From Ulva prolifera (lineage: Eukaryota; Chlorophyta; Ulvophyceae; Ulvales; Ulvaceae), in contig CM041204.1 in the NCBI GenBank assembly GCA_023078555.1, positions 34,923-98,922 on the forward strand: a stretch of 64,000 bases of DNA, read 5' to 3'. The notes under the pieces are model-generated. The model ran no database searches. It was given only the letters and a program-made list of their open reading frames with translations, and had not been told where the DNA came from. A program made the translations under genes and the position numbers. Positions 37,023 to 50,326 of this stretch are shown here, piece after piece. Position 1 is the stretch's first letter; the number at the start of each line of letters is the position of its first letter.

Positions 37023-37275
37023 AGCGCGGTTGATCTCACCCTGCCCTACCCGAGTGATCAGGCGCCTTTGCATTCGGGGCCCCCAACTTGGGTCGTGCTT
37101 CATGAAAGGGACAAACGGTGGATATAGTGTATGATACGGCTAACTTCCAGCGTTTGGAGTTCACCTGGCGTTTAAGTGCACCGCGTCCCTGCTGGCGTCG
37201 TATTCCTTCGCCTAGCTGCGCTGCTCGTGACCAGTTTCCGCTTCCGGCAGTGACCAAAATATTTATTTGCATACA

Positions 37276-40200
37276 ATGGATCCGCGCCATGCTGCAGCAG
37301 TTGCAGGACTGTCAAGTACCCAGAATGGGCCTACTTCCGCTCGCAGCGGAGACTTACTCGTTGGTCGCATGCGTACTCAGAGAATCCCTGTAGTGGGTAC
37401 TTTAATTTCAAGGGACGGGCGTTTTACGGATCGTGCCCGCGTCGGCCGCAACGACGGTCCACTGTCCGGTCCTGGGGTGTCGGTGTGGTGGTCCCTGGGG
37501 GTGGTTCTGCGAGACGACGTGGTGGAGAGTCGGACGAGGGAGCTGGGTACGGCCAAGGAAGTGATTGTCACTACCTGTCTCGCGCTCTCCTCCTGGCTGC
37601 ACGAGCAGGCAATGCTCGTGTCCTCGTGGGAGGGCACAGGGAAGACCCCACATGGCTGCCTTGTGCCCCGGCGGTGGAAGCCCCTGTTGGGAAAGAAAGA
37701 GGTGTGTGTGCCCGGTGTGCTGGTGGATCAGCTGAGCGCGATCTGCATTTACTGCCAGTCCACTGACACGGGGCCCAGCTAACCTGTGGAGTGGGGCCAG
37801 GACTCAGTGCCGCCATTTGTGCAGGTTGAGATCACCGGCCACGTATGTGAGTCTGGCCTCCCTAAGACCAGAATCACAGCGGAGAGAGATCCGGAACTTC
37901 GCCAGCGGTTCGATCTTCCTCAGATCAACGTGGGGGAAAAGCGCAAAGGCCCGGACCCCCCGCCTCCAGACGGTGTGCTCTCTGCACGCATGTTGTTATG
38001 TAACGCAGTCACGTATGCTGTCCCCACATCGTGCGCGGCATGGCCTCCGCATTCGTGCACAAGTGACATGGGTGTTCTCGGTGCAGTGTTTCATTGCTCC
38101 ACCCCACGACACGTCGTGTGGGCCTGGGCTTCCTTCATGTCTGGGCTGTCCCCTCATCGCACCAAGTTGTGGACAGCCGGAAAGGCTTCTCCCGCGGTGG
38201 AGGGTCACGGGTCCTCCAGGAGCAGGGAGAGACCCACATCCAACCTCCCAGAGGACCTGAACCCGCTGGTGGCGTGGGTGCTGTATGAACACGCACACTG
38301 CGCCCAGCTCGAGAGCATGGATGAAGATGAGCTCGAGCCGTGTCAGTCGATAGCACGGCACATTGGGGACCGGTGCCCCAGGATGTTGGCGAACACAAAC
38401 GGGGTCCCTGCACAGCCGGTTTTCCAGCTGACCTCGGGCGCGCCGGTGTTAGTCGACATGCACACCTCGCACTCGGACCTCATCAAAGCTTTCGTGCGCT
38501 CCGGTGACTTAACATGACTCCGGCATGGACAGGGGGACTGCCTGTTGGTCTGTGTGCTGTCCTGTTCTACCCGGCATTTGTGCCTTATCGCATGCATGAT
38601 CGTGGCCATGGTGCCCCGGGCCCTGTTTCTGTTGATCCCTCAAGACTGGCCTGTCACCGGCCTGGGCTCGAGCTCTGTAGTCAGGTCTCTTTGCGTGCAG
38701 GATGTCAAGATCCTCGGTGAGTTTGTCGCCGCGCTCGACAACTTAGGACCCTGGGTAGTGGCTTATGCGGCGGAGCACCCTCTGTTTGATTGTGCAGAGG
38801 TGCGAGGTGCCACTGACCTGTACATGCCATCGAGAGCTGCGTGTCTGTGCAGAGCTGTATATGCTTGCTGTTGCCCGTCCCCAATTGTTGAGTATACCTG
38901 GATCTCGCCGTGCAGGGTGACCGAGTAGCCCGAGCTCTCCGTCCGGCGTGGAGTTCTGTCCAGGCATTCAATTCCCACATCATGTGGGCATGTGAAGGGC
39001 TGCAGCTGACCTCTACGGAACTGGCGTCCTTCGCCACGAATGGGGTCCACCTGTTCATGCATGCTTATCGGCGCCTCGTCGCCGCGGCTGTGACAGGGGA
39101 CCCGGGGGCGCCTGTCCTGGAGAGGCGGCGTGTGCAGGACATTCCAGTCTTGGAGCCCAGCCTCCTGGATCCCGCCTTTGCCGCCATCCTGGTGTGCACG
39201 GTGAATACCAGCAGTGCGCTACCAACCTTTTCGTCTCCATTGTTCAGGATTCAGTTGTTACCTGCTGTAGCCCCCGAGGTGGGGCAAGACTCAGCTTTGC
39301 AGACAGTGCTCTCGTCTGAACCACGCGGTGCATCCAGGTTTGGTGAAATCGGGGTATGGTCAGCCCGTCAAGAGGCTGGCCGACGACCTGATCCCCTTGT
39401 GCCCGCCCCACACGCTGTGGCACTGGGCGCTCAGGAGCTGGCGGTACCTTAGCGTGGTGCAGAAAGACATCGCGGGGAGCAGTTCCGGGAAATCAGCATC
39501 CCCGTCGGTTGTCCGCCTTAGGCCAGGATCATTCCCCGGGATCAAGGACTGGGATTATGCCGGCGCTGAAGAGCTTGCCAAGCTGTCCTTGGCCAAGGGG
39601 ATGCAGAGCTCAAAGTGTTACATGTGCGAACCCCCGGTGATGGTCCCTACAGTGACCAGGAGTGTCTCTTGCAGAACATGCTCCCTGCATGTTCAGTCGT
39701 ATGCGTCTGAGTTCTGGCCATCAGATCCTCCTGTTCTTTCACCAACGGGAGCATGTGTTGCTGTTAGTTGATCCAGAGTTGACATGCACGGGCCCTGGGA
39801 CTACCAGCGTGTTCTGTTTGTTGTTGGCGACTCTGGTTAATTTTACAGGGCGGAGCTCAATAACATTCCCGAAGGTATCCTCGCCACCCTGCCCGAGGAC
39901 TTGCGGCAGCCGCCTGTCGTACCACCCCAGCCTACCCCTGGGGCAGGGGGTGCCGGTGACACCCCTGCCTCTGGCCAGCGCAACCGTCGACGAACCGGGA
40001 AGCACGAGGTAGCTAAAGCACGTACCAAGTCGCTATTGCTGCGTAAGATGGGCCTGCCACCAGCCAAGAAGGGGGACACAGCCGCTGGCGGCACCGACAC
40101 CGGCGGCAGCGACACTCAGGAATCCGGTGGGGACAGGGGCACCACCCGCCCTGCGTCCAAGGTGGCCACAGGGCCAGAGGTGCTCGGCCCGGGTGCCGCT

Positions 40201-41418
40201 GCGGGGCCGGGGCAGGGGGGGGCAGTCTCCCAGCCGGGGGGGGGATGCGTGTGGCCGTCCCGCAGAGGCTCTGCCGGTCACGGCAGTGACAGGGGGGTTG
40301 AGCCTGACTGTGGGGCGGGGGGTGGTTTGGGGGGGAAAGCAGCGGCGGTGGCAGATTCGGCGGCGAAGGCGGGATTGAACCCCACTGTGAGGGTGGCAGC
40401 CACTGGGGGGGCTGCGGAGGCATTGCCAGTCACAGCGCTGAAGGCGGGACTGAGTCCCGTGGAGGGGAGGGCAGCGGGGGGGGGAGACGCGGAGGCTACG
40501 GCAGGCTTGGCGGGGCAGGGCGGGTTGAGCCCAACGGTGGCGGGGGCGGGGGGGGGGGGGGGGGGGGGGGCGGGGGGGGGCTGGGCTGCGGAAGCTATGG
40601 CAGACATGGCGGCGCGTGGCGGGTTGAACCCACCAGTGGGGGGGGAAGTTGTGGGGGATGTTGCGGGGATCCCCTTGCAGGGTCAGGACGCTACAGGTCG
40701 TCCAGAAGTGGGCCCCTTTGGCCTGCCTGTCCCCGTGCCGGCGGGGGGACCGGCACCGACACCTACAGGGTTTATGCAACCGGACAGTGCGGGAGGAAGT
40801 GGGGGTCTGGTGTACGATCCGGTAGCAGACGCCATGTTTGCAGATGCTCTCGCTGAGGCAGTGCTGTATCCGGAAGACCACTCCTCAGACGATTTCGGAT
40901 CCATCAGCTTGGATGACGATTCGGTTCGTTCTGACCCAGCGGACCCCCGCTGCGCTGAGCACGAAGTGGCGGCAGAGGACCCTGAGACTAGGCCGTCCCA
41001 AATAATCTACCTGCACGATAGTTCGGGGTCAGTTCGTCTAACCGTGGACGAGTCCTTCGAGGAGCAGAAGACCACCCTGCACATGGCCGCCACTTTCGTA
41101 TCCCCTCCGGGTGGTTCGGTCGGGCGTGCAGCTCAACTGCGGCTCATTGTCGTGGCAGTGGACCTGATGTTGGTAAGCACCGCCGGCATGGGTTTGACTA
41201 AAGCGGAGCGCTTAGTCCGCATGAAGTCGATCATATCGGCTTACGGGCTCCAACCAGATGAAGGCACTGTATCCGAAGTTGTGTCACTGATTCAGACGGT
41301 GCGCTCCTCCAAGCAAACAACCCCCGCCACCCCCCCTGGCCAGTCTGTCGCATGGCCGTGGTGGGCCAATTCTCTACTCCCGCTCCCAAGGCAGACGTAC
41401 AGTACCCAGGGATGTTGA
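37276..41418 (+). CDS. Unknown multi-exon accessory protein of the transposon
   Basis: Exon 1 37276-37701 (start MDPRHAAAVAG, donor GTGTGT, phase 0) joins an acceptor at 37824 to VEITGHVCESG. Further coding-like blocks lie at about 38700-38860, 38960-39330, 39400-39650, and 39847-41418. The last exon starts AELNNIPEGIL, passes a basic stretch (QRNRRRTGKHEVAKARTK, possible nuclear signal), a long Gly/Ala/Pro low-complexity region with G tracts near 40551-40577, an acidic patch (SLDDDSVRSDP) and a helical tail (GMGLTKAERLVRMKSI) before TGA at 41418. No domain is recognised. Position and orientation, divergent from the transposase genes, suggest an accessory DNA-binding protein such as TnpA in other CACTA elements; this is inference. 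Internal exon limits are approximate. Confidence 0.45.
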
Positions 41419-41470
41419 CCGTGCAGGGACGCAATTCTACAGAGGGCAGCGAAGCCGTCCCAGCCCCGGA

Positions 41471-41570
41471 TCCTGTGGTGAATACTGGTTGATGAGCAAA
41501 GTCCCTGGGGGATGGGGGCCTGTGGTGAATACTGGTTGATGAGCTAAGTCCCTGGGGGATGGGGGTGCCG
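41471..41570 (+). repeat. ~49 bp tandem repeat, two units
   Basis: CTGTGGTGAATACTGGTTGA is repeated 49-50 bp apart, each followed by AAGTCCCTGGGGGATGGGGG. It lies just downstream of the stop of the unknown plus-strand gene. Bases 41571-42224 show no gene. Confidence 0.8.
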
Positions 41571-42224
41571 GTAGCACAGCTGCGTGGGAGTACACTTTAA
41601 TGCGGCGTGCAGTGTCCGCTAAGCCATCAAGCGTAGAACTTCCCGGCAGTATCAGCATAGTAACTTTGTTAATGCAGATGCTACGGGAATACGTCAAAAT
41701 TATTCCCATTTCGACGGTAATACAAGGACGGTGGGCCACATCACTGTACAGTGATGCACCCCCGTCTACTAGTGCCATACGCTCTGCTATAATGCAGGGG
41801 TTGACCGTTGTACCCCTCTAATCCTACAGCGCCGACCTGGTGTAGCCGTTGAGGATTGATAGTATTTTTTACACGAAATAACGATTAGAATACTGAGTCG
41901 AACTCCGTACGCAAACTGTGGCGTCTTGTCTTCTGTAGACAATGGGTTCAGAACAGTTTCAGCTGTGCCTGCCTGGCAGCAGCCCGCAGCGCTGCAGTCG
42001 AGACACCGAGGTTCAGTGCAGCTGCAGCGAAATGGCATCACCTGGCCTGTGGCGTCGGAATCTCCCGGATGCCACCCTTCAGTGTCTCATAAACGCGTCT
42101 TCAGCGATTTAGCCATCAGCTTGTTATACTGCTGTTTCAGGGTAGCCACTACCGGGCGCGCAGTCTCCAGGAAGGCGTCAAAGCGCGCCTGCAGGTACCA
42201 CTCCCTGCAGATCCAGCAGCTTCA

Positions 42225-42810
42225 TCAGGCAAAGGTCCCCACCGGGCCTCCAAGGGGGTGCCAGAGGATAGATGGTGACAATGCTGCGGTGGACATGGCA
42301 GGTGCATCGACTCGCCCGCACCTCAGCTGCTCTTCGGAAAAGTCTTTGAAGGGCGGTGTCTGGAGGTGGCGGTCCCACCTAGCGTCGGCTAGAATCTTGG
42401 TGGCATCCTCGACTGATAAGTGTCCCAACTTGTCGCCCCCTCTCCCGCCTCGGTGCCACTCTTGAATGAGGGCTCGAGTGAGGACGATACGGTACAGCAC
42501 CGCGTGCTGCACCTTGACGCGGTTGGTGAGTAACAGGACCCTTCGAGTCGCCTCGACACCGTGGATGTCACTGCTGAACACAGTTCCCCCCTCCTGTCGC
42601 ATGCGGTGGATGACGTCGCACACAGCGTCGGCCAGCATGCATGTGAAAACCCCGCAGTCGTGGCCGTTTGGTTGCTGCGGGGTTCCTCCTACCTGGACAC
42701 CATTGGGGGACGGTTATAATGCTAATGTTACGTCAACAGATCAAGTCCACCGCAGACCTTGGACGCGGGGTGGTTCCAAAGCAGTACGCTGTCCGGGTTC
42801 GGGCAGAGAA

Positions 42811-42848
<38 letters not shown>

Positions 42849-45458
42849 CAGGTGGGCGCAATCAGAGGGTGCTGTTGTGTCAACGATTGCAGTCCATTTG
42901 GTAATATGCGCGACTGTCAAGGGTCAGAGGACAGCATCTGTGTGGATGGTATCGCAGGAGAACAGTGGGACGTGGGCATTGTACCTTCGCCAACTTCAGG
43001 GTTATCCTAGCGGTGGATTCGGTCGGCCGGGTGGCCAGTCGGACGTTGTGTGGGCGGCCCACTGCTTTTACCCGAGGCCGGGTGGTAGATGCGGGGTCTT
43101 CCGGGGGGGAGGGGGCCCGGCCCTCGGGGTAGTCCAGCGCCATGCACAGAGCCTCACTCAAGACGTCCCTGGCCCGTTCAGCGGTGCCTGAGCCGGCGCT
43201 GATCAGGCTGTCAAAGAACGACACAGTCGGCGCCTTATTCTGCTTCATACGCCCTGCATTATGGCTGAAACGTCAGTAGTGGCGTTCAGCGGGCCTACTG
43301 TGGGGGGGGGGGGGGGGGGTATGGGGGGGCGGGGGGCAATATGACAGTCCTACGCACAGCAGGCTACCTCATCACAAAGTCTGCTGCGGCGGGAGAGCGT
43401 ACATGGATGCCAGATGACAGCCAACATCCAGTGGCCGTTCCGGGGGACAGGGACTAAGACACATTCTTGCTCAAAGGTGTGAGCTTTGAACAACCACCGC
43501 CCCATAAATCTGGTGCGTCCGCTTGACCAGTCTGCGTCCGCATCCCCAGTACATATCCCAGCCATATTCTGGCTAGGCGTTGCAATGACGCCCTGCCCGG
43601 CCAGTGCGACACACCTACTCAAGGCGTAGTCAACGTGTGTACTCTCGGCCCATGCGGTGGGCCAGCCTCTCGCGAGGGTTTCCAGACCGACTGTCACAGA
43701 CACCCGAGCATCCCCAAAATGCCCTAGTTGCAAGATCACACCCCCCACCACATTCGGGAACCTCCCCCCATCGTCGTCGTCGGAGGACACTACGGTCGGT
43801 TCAGCTGCATCCTGCGTTGTGTCGGCAGCGGATGTACCGGCGTCTTTGGAAGTGGACCCCCACTGCTGCTTCAGCTTGCCCGGAGGCTTTGCAGGGATGT
43901 TTGTGACCCAATCCGGCGGCACCACCGGAGGGTGTGCCAGGAGGGATGCTGACAGCCGCGGCTTATCCTTACCGGCGGCCGAAGGCTCCGGGACGTCCGG
44001 GGCAGGAGGAGGTGCGGACTGGATTGGCCCCTCTTGACCGGGTGCTGGACAAGCAGGCTCCGGAGAGGTCCGGAGCGGGGGGGGGGCCTCGCCGATGGAG
44101 CAGATGGCTGCACCGACTGGGGCAGGTTGGGGCCCCTCGCTAGGGCCATCATCAGGGGTGACGGATGGAACCGGATTGGCATCGGTGTCCGACCTCGCCT
44201 TATTGTCTCCTTCGGCAGGGGGGTCCGCAATGGGCCCTTCCCAGGCGGGGGGATCATCCGGGGGACCTGCCGGCCCCGCGTCTGCGGCAGCTAGTCTGGT
44301 TTCGATAGCTGTAGCGGATTCGTCCAGCCGCGGCGGCGGCAGACAGCCACTGGTCCGCGATGGCGACGGCGGCCTCACAGGGCCAACCGGCTGTGGGGAC
44401 TGCTGGGGCAACGCCACAGGGGGAACCCCTACTGCAGCCGGCCCCTCGGGCGGCGGATGATCCCGGCTAAGGATCTGCGCTACGGCCGCAGCCCCCCCCC
44501 GTGCGGCACCCCGTGCCCCCCTGGGCCACCTAATTCGGGCGGGCTGCTGAAGACTGGTGCCCCGATCTGCGCGCCCTCTACCCGGAGCCCGTGCCCCTCG
44601 TGCCTCGCCAACCCGCTGCTGCTGCCGCGGATGGGTGTGTCTGCCACGCCCCTGCCTTCGGTCACCCGGGCCTATGCTGGTGCCGCTGGACTCTGTTGGC
44701 GGCGGGGCAGCGGCTGCACCCGGTCCTGGGGCTGTGGCGGTGCCGGTGACGCCCCCAAGAGCGGCGTCGGGTCCCCCCCGGTCTTCACCGTGCGACCCGC
44801 CCGCCCCACCCCTCTCTAGCTGTAACGCCAACATGGGCGCCTGCAGAGGCCCCACATGAACCTCGGAGACAGGCCACTTAGGATTTGGAGTCCGTGCGAA
44901 GTTTGCCTCGCACTGTATCCACTCGCAGATCAAGTCTGTCCCGCCCGTGTGCCGCACACGTTCGAGCAGGCCGCCAGCGTCTTCTATGATGCCCGCGCCG
45001 ACCTGGCAAGACCGGTACAGCACGATCTCCTCTGGCTTGCACGGGGCCTTAGTATGGACCGCGCGCTCGAATGCGATCATCCGGAGGTCGTGCCAGAGGG
45101 ATTTCATCTTCTGCTCTACCCGCGCGGCGTGGTCGGCGGTGTGTGAAGCCTCTACACTCTCCTTCATCGCCCGGATCGAGTCCAGGTACATGTCTAACCC
45201 TTCCCCCCCGGCCTCCACTATAGAGCCCACCATGGTAACATCTACAGTCGTTAATAGGTAGGCGTTGGCCATGAAGTCTATCGGGAACCCGGGCTTCCGG
45301 GTACAGATCGTTAGTGCTGGGATCGGCTGGCCAGGCGTCCAGTTACCCTTCAGGGCGGTTTCCAGGAACCGCTTGAAAGACGAGTCACACTGACGGTTAC
45401 TACGAATTGTCGCAAGGTAGGCCCGCAAGTCCCCGTCCGTTATCATACTGGCACACAT
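42225..45458 (-). CDS. Ulp1/SENP-type (C48) cysteine protease of the transposon
   Basis: Three exons, all phase 0: 43368-45458, 42985-43239, 42225-42674 (TGA), about 931 residues from the ATG at 45458. The catalytic residues are in order: His in NGHWMLAVIW (end of exon 1), Asp in SFFDSLISAG (start of exon 2), and Gln then Cys in QPNGHDCGVFTC (start of exon 3). The N-terminal 250 residues are helical with charged stretches; the middle is a long Pro/Gly/Ala-rich linker. Ulp1-type proteases remove SUMO or process polyproteins; in CACTA- and KDZ-type elements they are commonly carried cargo. Introns contain pure G tracts on the plus strand. It follows the transposase gene head-to-tail, with about 350 bp between stop and start. 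Confidence 0.85.
42814..42847 (+). repeat. 34 bp poly-G tract
   Basis: Uninterrupted G run in the second intron of the protease gene. A second run is at 43302-43319 in its first intron. Confidence 0.95.
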
Positions 45459-45809
45459 CGTGTGGACTGTACACCGCACAGAAACGTTCTATCCGCGCTA
45501 TCGCGACGCAGTCTTCCTACATCAACTGCATCAGACCTTGCACCTACCATTAATCTGTCCGCTGGACCTGCGACGTGCACTAACAGACGACACCGACGCT
45601 TGAAGAGGGAGCGAAAGTGGCCACGAGCGCACGCCGCAGGACGTGGGTTGTATGGCTCCAACGAGGGTGGCGCCTGTAGACACGCACTGGCGGGGACTCT
45701 GGTCCCCCCCGTGGCCCTCTGGCAAGTATGGAAAATGCAAAGTGGGCACAACTGGGATTGCCATCAACTGGGATTGCTGACGAAGGCATTTGGCGGTGGT
45801 CTTGTACAA

Positions 45810-48800
45810 TTACACAGTTCGGCCAGAAGCCTTGTTCGCTGTGGACCAATACTGCACATTTTGTGCACCCCTCCGGACTGGAACTAACTGGCATGGAACT
45901 GCGTCCAAGTCTACGACGTATCTGCCGGCATATGCCCGAGACCCCCTGTTTGCACCCGCCACACCGAAAAACTCGGGGGGACGTTTCAACACGGGATCTG
46001 GGGCGCGGGCTCCCGGGGTGGCTGGCAAGGTGCAATTATACAGATCAGCAACCCCCAGGTACAATGGGTTTGGTTTCGCAACACATGACACGCAACACAC
46101 GCCATCCCGGGGCTGCAGACACGCCCTCGTGAAATACTGCAGTTCCCCGACGAAATACGTCACTGTCCCGCCACCCCCGTCCCCGTCCCCCCCAATGAGG
46201 TACCTCAAGAGGCACCACTTGTTGTCTTTCTTCCCTTGCGTACACTGTTGCGCGCAGCTGAACATGTCTGCAACGCGGGATTGCATCTGGTGGAACTTCA
46301 TAAGTGTCACTGTGCCCTCACGGCGAGCCTCATCAACACTGCCATCCACCTTCAGGCCCAGAGCTCGGTGGATGGCCACCTGACGTGCATAACCAACCCC
46401 CAGGCGACTGTGAGTTGGCCAGCCCTCGTCCTGTAGGGAGTCCTGATGGAAGAGGAGGTACGGCAACCCTGTCAGATTATCTCCCACAAAGTCCAGGGGG
46501 AGGACCGCCGCAGTCTCAGACTGGGCTAGGGCCCTGCCCACCCCCACGACCCTGCCGGTGATCCGGTCACTGTCAATTGGTTGCTCCCCGTCAGCGGATC
46601 TTCCATTGCGAGTTCGTGCCCGCCGGCGTTTCTCAGTCGCTATGGCATCTGACAGTGAAGTCATGGCAGCAGGCAGTGAAGCTGCATCATGCAACAGCCG
46701 CATACATGTGCGGCGCAGCAGTTCATCGCTCACATATACTTGTTCAGGGCAACGAGTCGATCGATACTTGATCAGTCTCTTCAGGAGCTGGACCATCCGC
46801 TCGATCCAGAATTCAAGACTGAAGAAGGATGCACCGCAGCACCTCACCTGATCCGGTAGGTGACTGGCCGCCAGATGCAGCTTGTACGTGCTGAGAGCAG
46901 CCCCTTCAAACGTCTCTTCCGCCAGTTTGGCGTACTGCAGCAGCAATCGCTGTGCTTCCGTGATTCGGGCCGGTGTGTGCTGACCCTCTTCATATCTGAG
47001 AAAGTAGAGGGCCCCTGCTCGCAGGAGCCCCCACGACTGCTCAAACACGCTGCGTATGCGTTTCTCGGAGGCTTTCCACGGGAGATCGTGCAGGAGGTAC
47101 AGCGAGAATGTCTCGGTGAAGGCCAGCCAGTCTTCCATGAGCCAGCGACTGCGGTGCCTACGCAAACAGTCACCCTGACTCAGACGGGATGCTTCAACAG
47201 GAGTGCACATGGTTCCTGTGTCCAAGTAACAGTCCGAAAAATGGCGCAGCCTCGGATGCGAGCAGGGTGTGCAGGCGATGGGACTGCGCACTTGGTGATG
47301 TCGGTGTACACCTTCTTGAAAAGAGAGGTCTGCATGATGTGGGGCGCTCTGGCAGCTATCGCCTTGACGACATCCTCTGGCAGTCGGAACAGGGCCCGGA
47401 GGCCAGTCAATGGCGCCTTCTTGGACTTCTTCCGGCCCAGGGGAGGGAGCCACTGGTTCCAGAAGTCCATGAGCACACCGAGCAGAAACACGTGCGCCAC
47501 TCCGAGCCGGAAGAAATGGCAGGGACTGCAACGCCACAGCGTAATTCATAATCAACTCCAGACTCAAGGGCGAGGCAGGCAGCAGCAGGCTGGGGGTGCT
47601 CGTACTTGAAGTAGGAGAGGAGACTGAACAGCGGAGAACCTTTCACCCCCAGTAGCTTGTACTCATCTTTGGCGAGCTTGGCCCTGGACTTCGGTGTCTT
47701 CCGGTCGCAATAGCGTTTCAAGGTTGGTGCGTGGACCTGCATTACCACAGGCCTGGCCAGGGTTACCACAAGAAAAGAGCCGTATCACCAACGACGCTTG
47801 TTCGGTGTCAGAGGGGTTGGCAAGATGAGTTGCGGCGCACAGAGGGGGGGCAGGGGAGTAGGCCGCATGTGCACAGTTTGCATTCGATGACACTGTAGAT
47901 GGAATTGCACCTGGGCAGCGATCGTGTCGCCCTTTCGGCCCCTGGCCAGGATCTCTGCCGCCGAGTACTTCAAGCGGTTGTCCGACTCCCAGGACGAGGG
48001 CTGCACATGCCGGGGCTCAGACCACGCGGTCCGTGGGGGGTTGCCACCAGTGTCCGGTTGTACACTCCCAGGCACCATCCGGGGGTTTGCAGCCGAGGAT
48101 GCTGCTTCTTCCTCCGGGGTGAGTGATTTCCCTTTCAGAGGCCCGTCGGCATAGCAGGGCACGGGCTGGTGCAGAGGGTGATGGTGTCCCATCCACCTGT
48201 GTGGCATGCATGATAGCAGTTATAAGCAGGACAGGTACGTGAGACAGCACTAGCAGGAAAGAGATTACAAACGTAAGTGAACACCCCGGACCTGACAGTG
48301 TTGGAGGGGTAATCCCACACGCCGTTTTGGGCACATCTGAAACATGCCCTCTTCGCTGTATGGCCGATGCTGTTGGTAAGTTTCTCCAGCCATGGGATAT
48401 CCCCCTCCACACAGCACAGCACCGGCCACACGTGCAGTACCTCGCCCCCGGGCAGTGTGATTTTGAGTGCCTCACCCCCAGCTCCTGCACTCCAGCCATC
48501 ACGTGGTGCGGGGGCCAGACACTACGTGATCGGGAACTGTACACATCACCCGGCAGTGACCAGGAAGACAAGGTGAGTGCGCGCCCGGATCATGCTTCTT
48601 GAAGAACGCCATCACGGACTCCAGAATGCTGGCCATGCATGTTGGTTCGGATGGCCCCTCCACCACTCCAAGGGGAATCCAGGCCACATTGGTACTTGAG
48701 AGATGGGGCGGCAGGTCAAGCAGGCGGATCCCCCAGATTGTGACACCGTGCTGCTTGTTGACGTACAGCTGGGCCCCGTCCCCCCCTGCAGGAAAAGCGA

Positions 48801-50326
48801 CTGTCGGGACACGAGGCAGAGGGTCTCAATTCGCGGAGTTGCATAGGCGTGCCGATGCGGTGTGATAGCCACCTGCTCAGATGAGGAGGTGGAGCGCACC
48901 GAGGCTGAACAGCAGGACAAGCTCCCTATGCTTTGGCTTCAGGATTTTGCCCCCACACGCCAGGTTGAGGGCCTTTCCAGCCGGGGAGTTGAGGAAGCTG
49001 CTTTTGTCTTTGACAGCTGTTGCCCTGGCTTCCCGTACGCTCGTCAGCAGCCCCGGCTGCAGGAGGAGGTCTTTCAGCGAGGCTTCTTCGCCAAAGAAGA
49101 AAGCTGAGCGCACAGGGACACCCTTCCCTGTGAGATCGACATCAAATCGCTGTTGACAACAACCTGGGGTTCCACAGGTGTCCGCCAGATGCTGGTGATG
49201 GTCACCCGGATCAAGTGGGGGGAACAAGGTCCAGCATTGGGGACAAACGTGGCGCGTTACAGAGGAAACAGGCGGGACACCCAAGACCGCCTTGACGAGG
49301 TGGAAGGAGGGAGGGAAAAAGTTTCCATCGGGTAGCAGGAGGTAATGTATGAACCTGCACCACGTGTCGACGACCACGTCTTGTATGCGGAAGAGGCTCT
49401 TCAACTGGGCAATCCACATGCACACTGTGAGGACGGTGAGGGCGCTGCCGGTGTATATGTGTTTCATGCGTTGCTCATGCCACCAGGCGCCCGTGCCCTT
49501 CCGGGCCCCTGTGGTGGGGTCCGGGCCGTCGTCATCCGCCTCCTGCATGTGCAACGATCAGGCGTGTCCTACGGAGGAGTACGAGCTGATTCACAGCATT
49601 GTATGTAATGGAAGATGTGGACACACCTCAGGTTCGTCTGAACTGTAGTCCGTCTCTGATGAAAAGGCAATGGAGTCGGCGTCTGAGAAGTCTGAGTCGT
49701 CGTCTGAAAATTGTGCGGGGCCCTCGGCGTGATCGCTTTCGGACGGTGGGGGCAGCTGTACACAATCCCAACACCTCGGAGTTGCATTGGGCGAGCAGGC
49801 AAGAAACAGCTGAGGGACAGGAGCGCTGACACCCATGGCCATCGTGATCACGAGCCGCTGTCATGCCGATCTGCATCATGATCAGGCAAACCGGGACTTA
49901 GCACGGTCAACTACCGAAGGTACGCACGTCGAAGAGGTCGTCGGAGTGGGCAGGCTCATCGGGGGGACCCCCCATGTCTGGAGGTGATGGGGATCTCCCA
50001 GAGGGACCGGCCCCGTCGTGTCTGCCGCTGCGGTCATCATCGGCAGTAGCGGAGGTCGGGCCAGCGGCTGGCCTCGAGTCTGGGCCCGCGTCGTCGTGTC
50101 CACCAGCGGCTCTCCGCGATGCGGCTGCTGCACTCAGTCGACGGCTGCAAGGACCGTGATGGTTTTGGGCGGTGTTGTGCCTCTGAAACTTCTCACCACA
50201 GCCTAGACACTGGTATTTAAACGGTTCCTTCCCCGTCGGCTCGGGAGGGATCAGGCGCTTACAGTTCGCTTTGGCAACCAATTCGTTCACCTCCGCCCTC
50301 TTCAGTCTATCCGCCGAACCAGCCAT
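45810..50326 (-). CDS. Tnp2-family CACTA transposase
   Basis: The first exon (ATG at 50326) encodes a zinc finger: YQCLGCGEKF ... NHHGPC. An acidic Ser/Asp exon follows (49650-49740). Then 49554-48877 carries HVCPQCWTLFPP, WWHEQRMKHIYTG and the typical H/C cluster. 48880-48540 carries QLYVNKQHGVTIWGI and a following leucine-rich strand; 48430-48260 carries VLCCVEGDIPWLEKL, GHTAKRACFRC and WDYPSNTVRSG; 47500-47250 carries AHVFLLGVLMDFWNQWLPP. The final long exon contains MEDWLAFTETFSLYLL, YKLHLAASHLPDQVR and FFSLEFWIERMVQLLKRLIK, the DUF4218-like C-terminal pattern of Tnp2 proteins, and ends at TAA/TAG near 45810. Exon limits are only partly defined. Reading frames are long and mostly undamaged, so the element may have been active recently. 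Confidence 0.8.

Noticed and set aside
36200-37134. Long open frames (up to 280 codons) on both strands through the hairpin array
   Set aside because: They follow from a 102 bp stop-free repeat period; there is no codon bias, domain or start context.
46860-47609. Plus-strand 249-codon frame
   Set aside because: Antisense shadow of the Tnp2 transposase exons.
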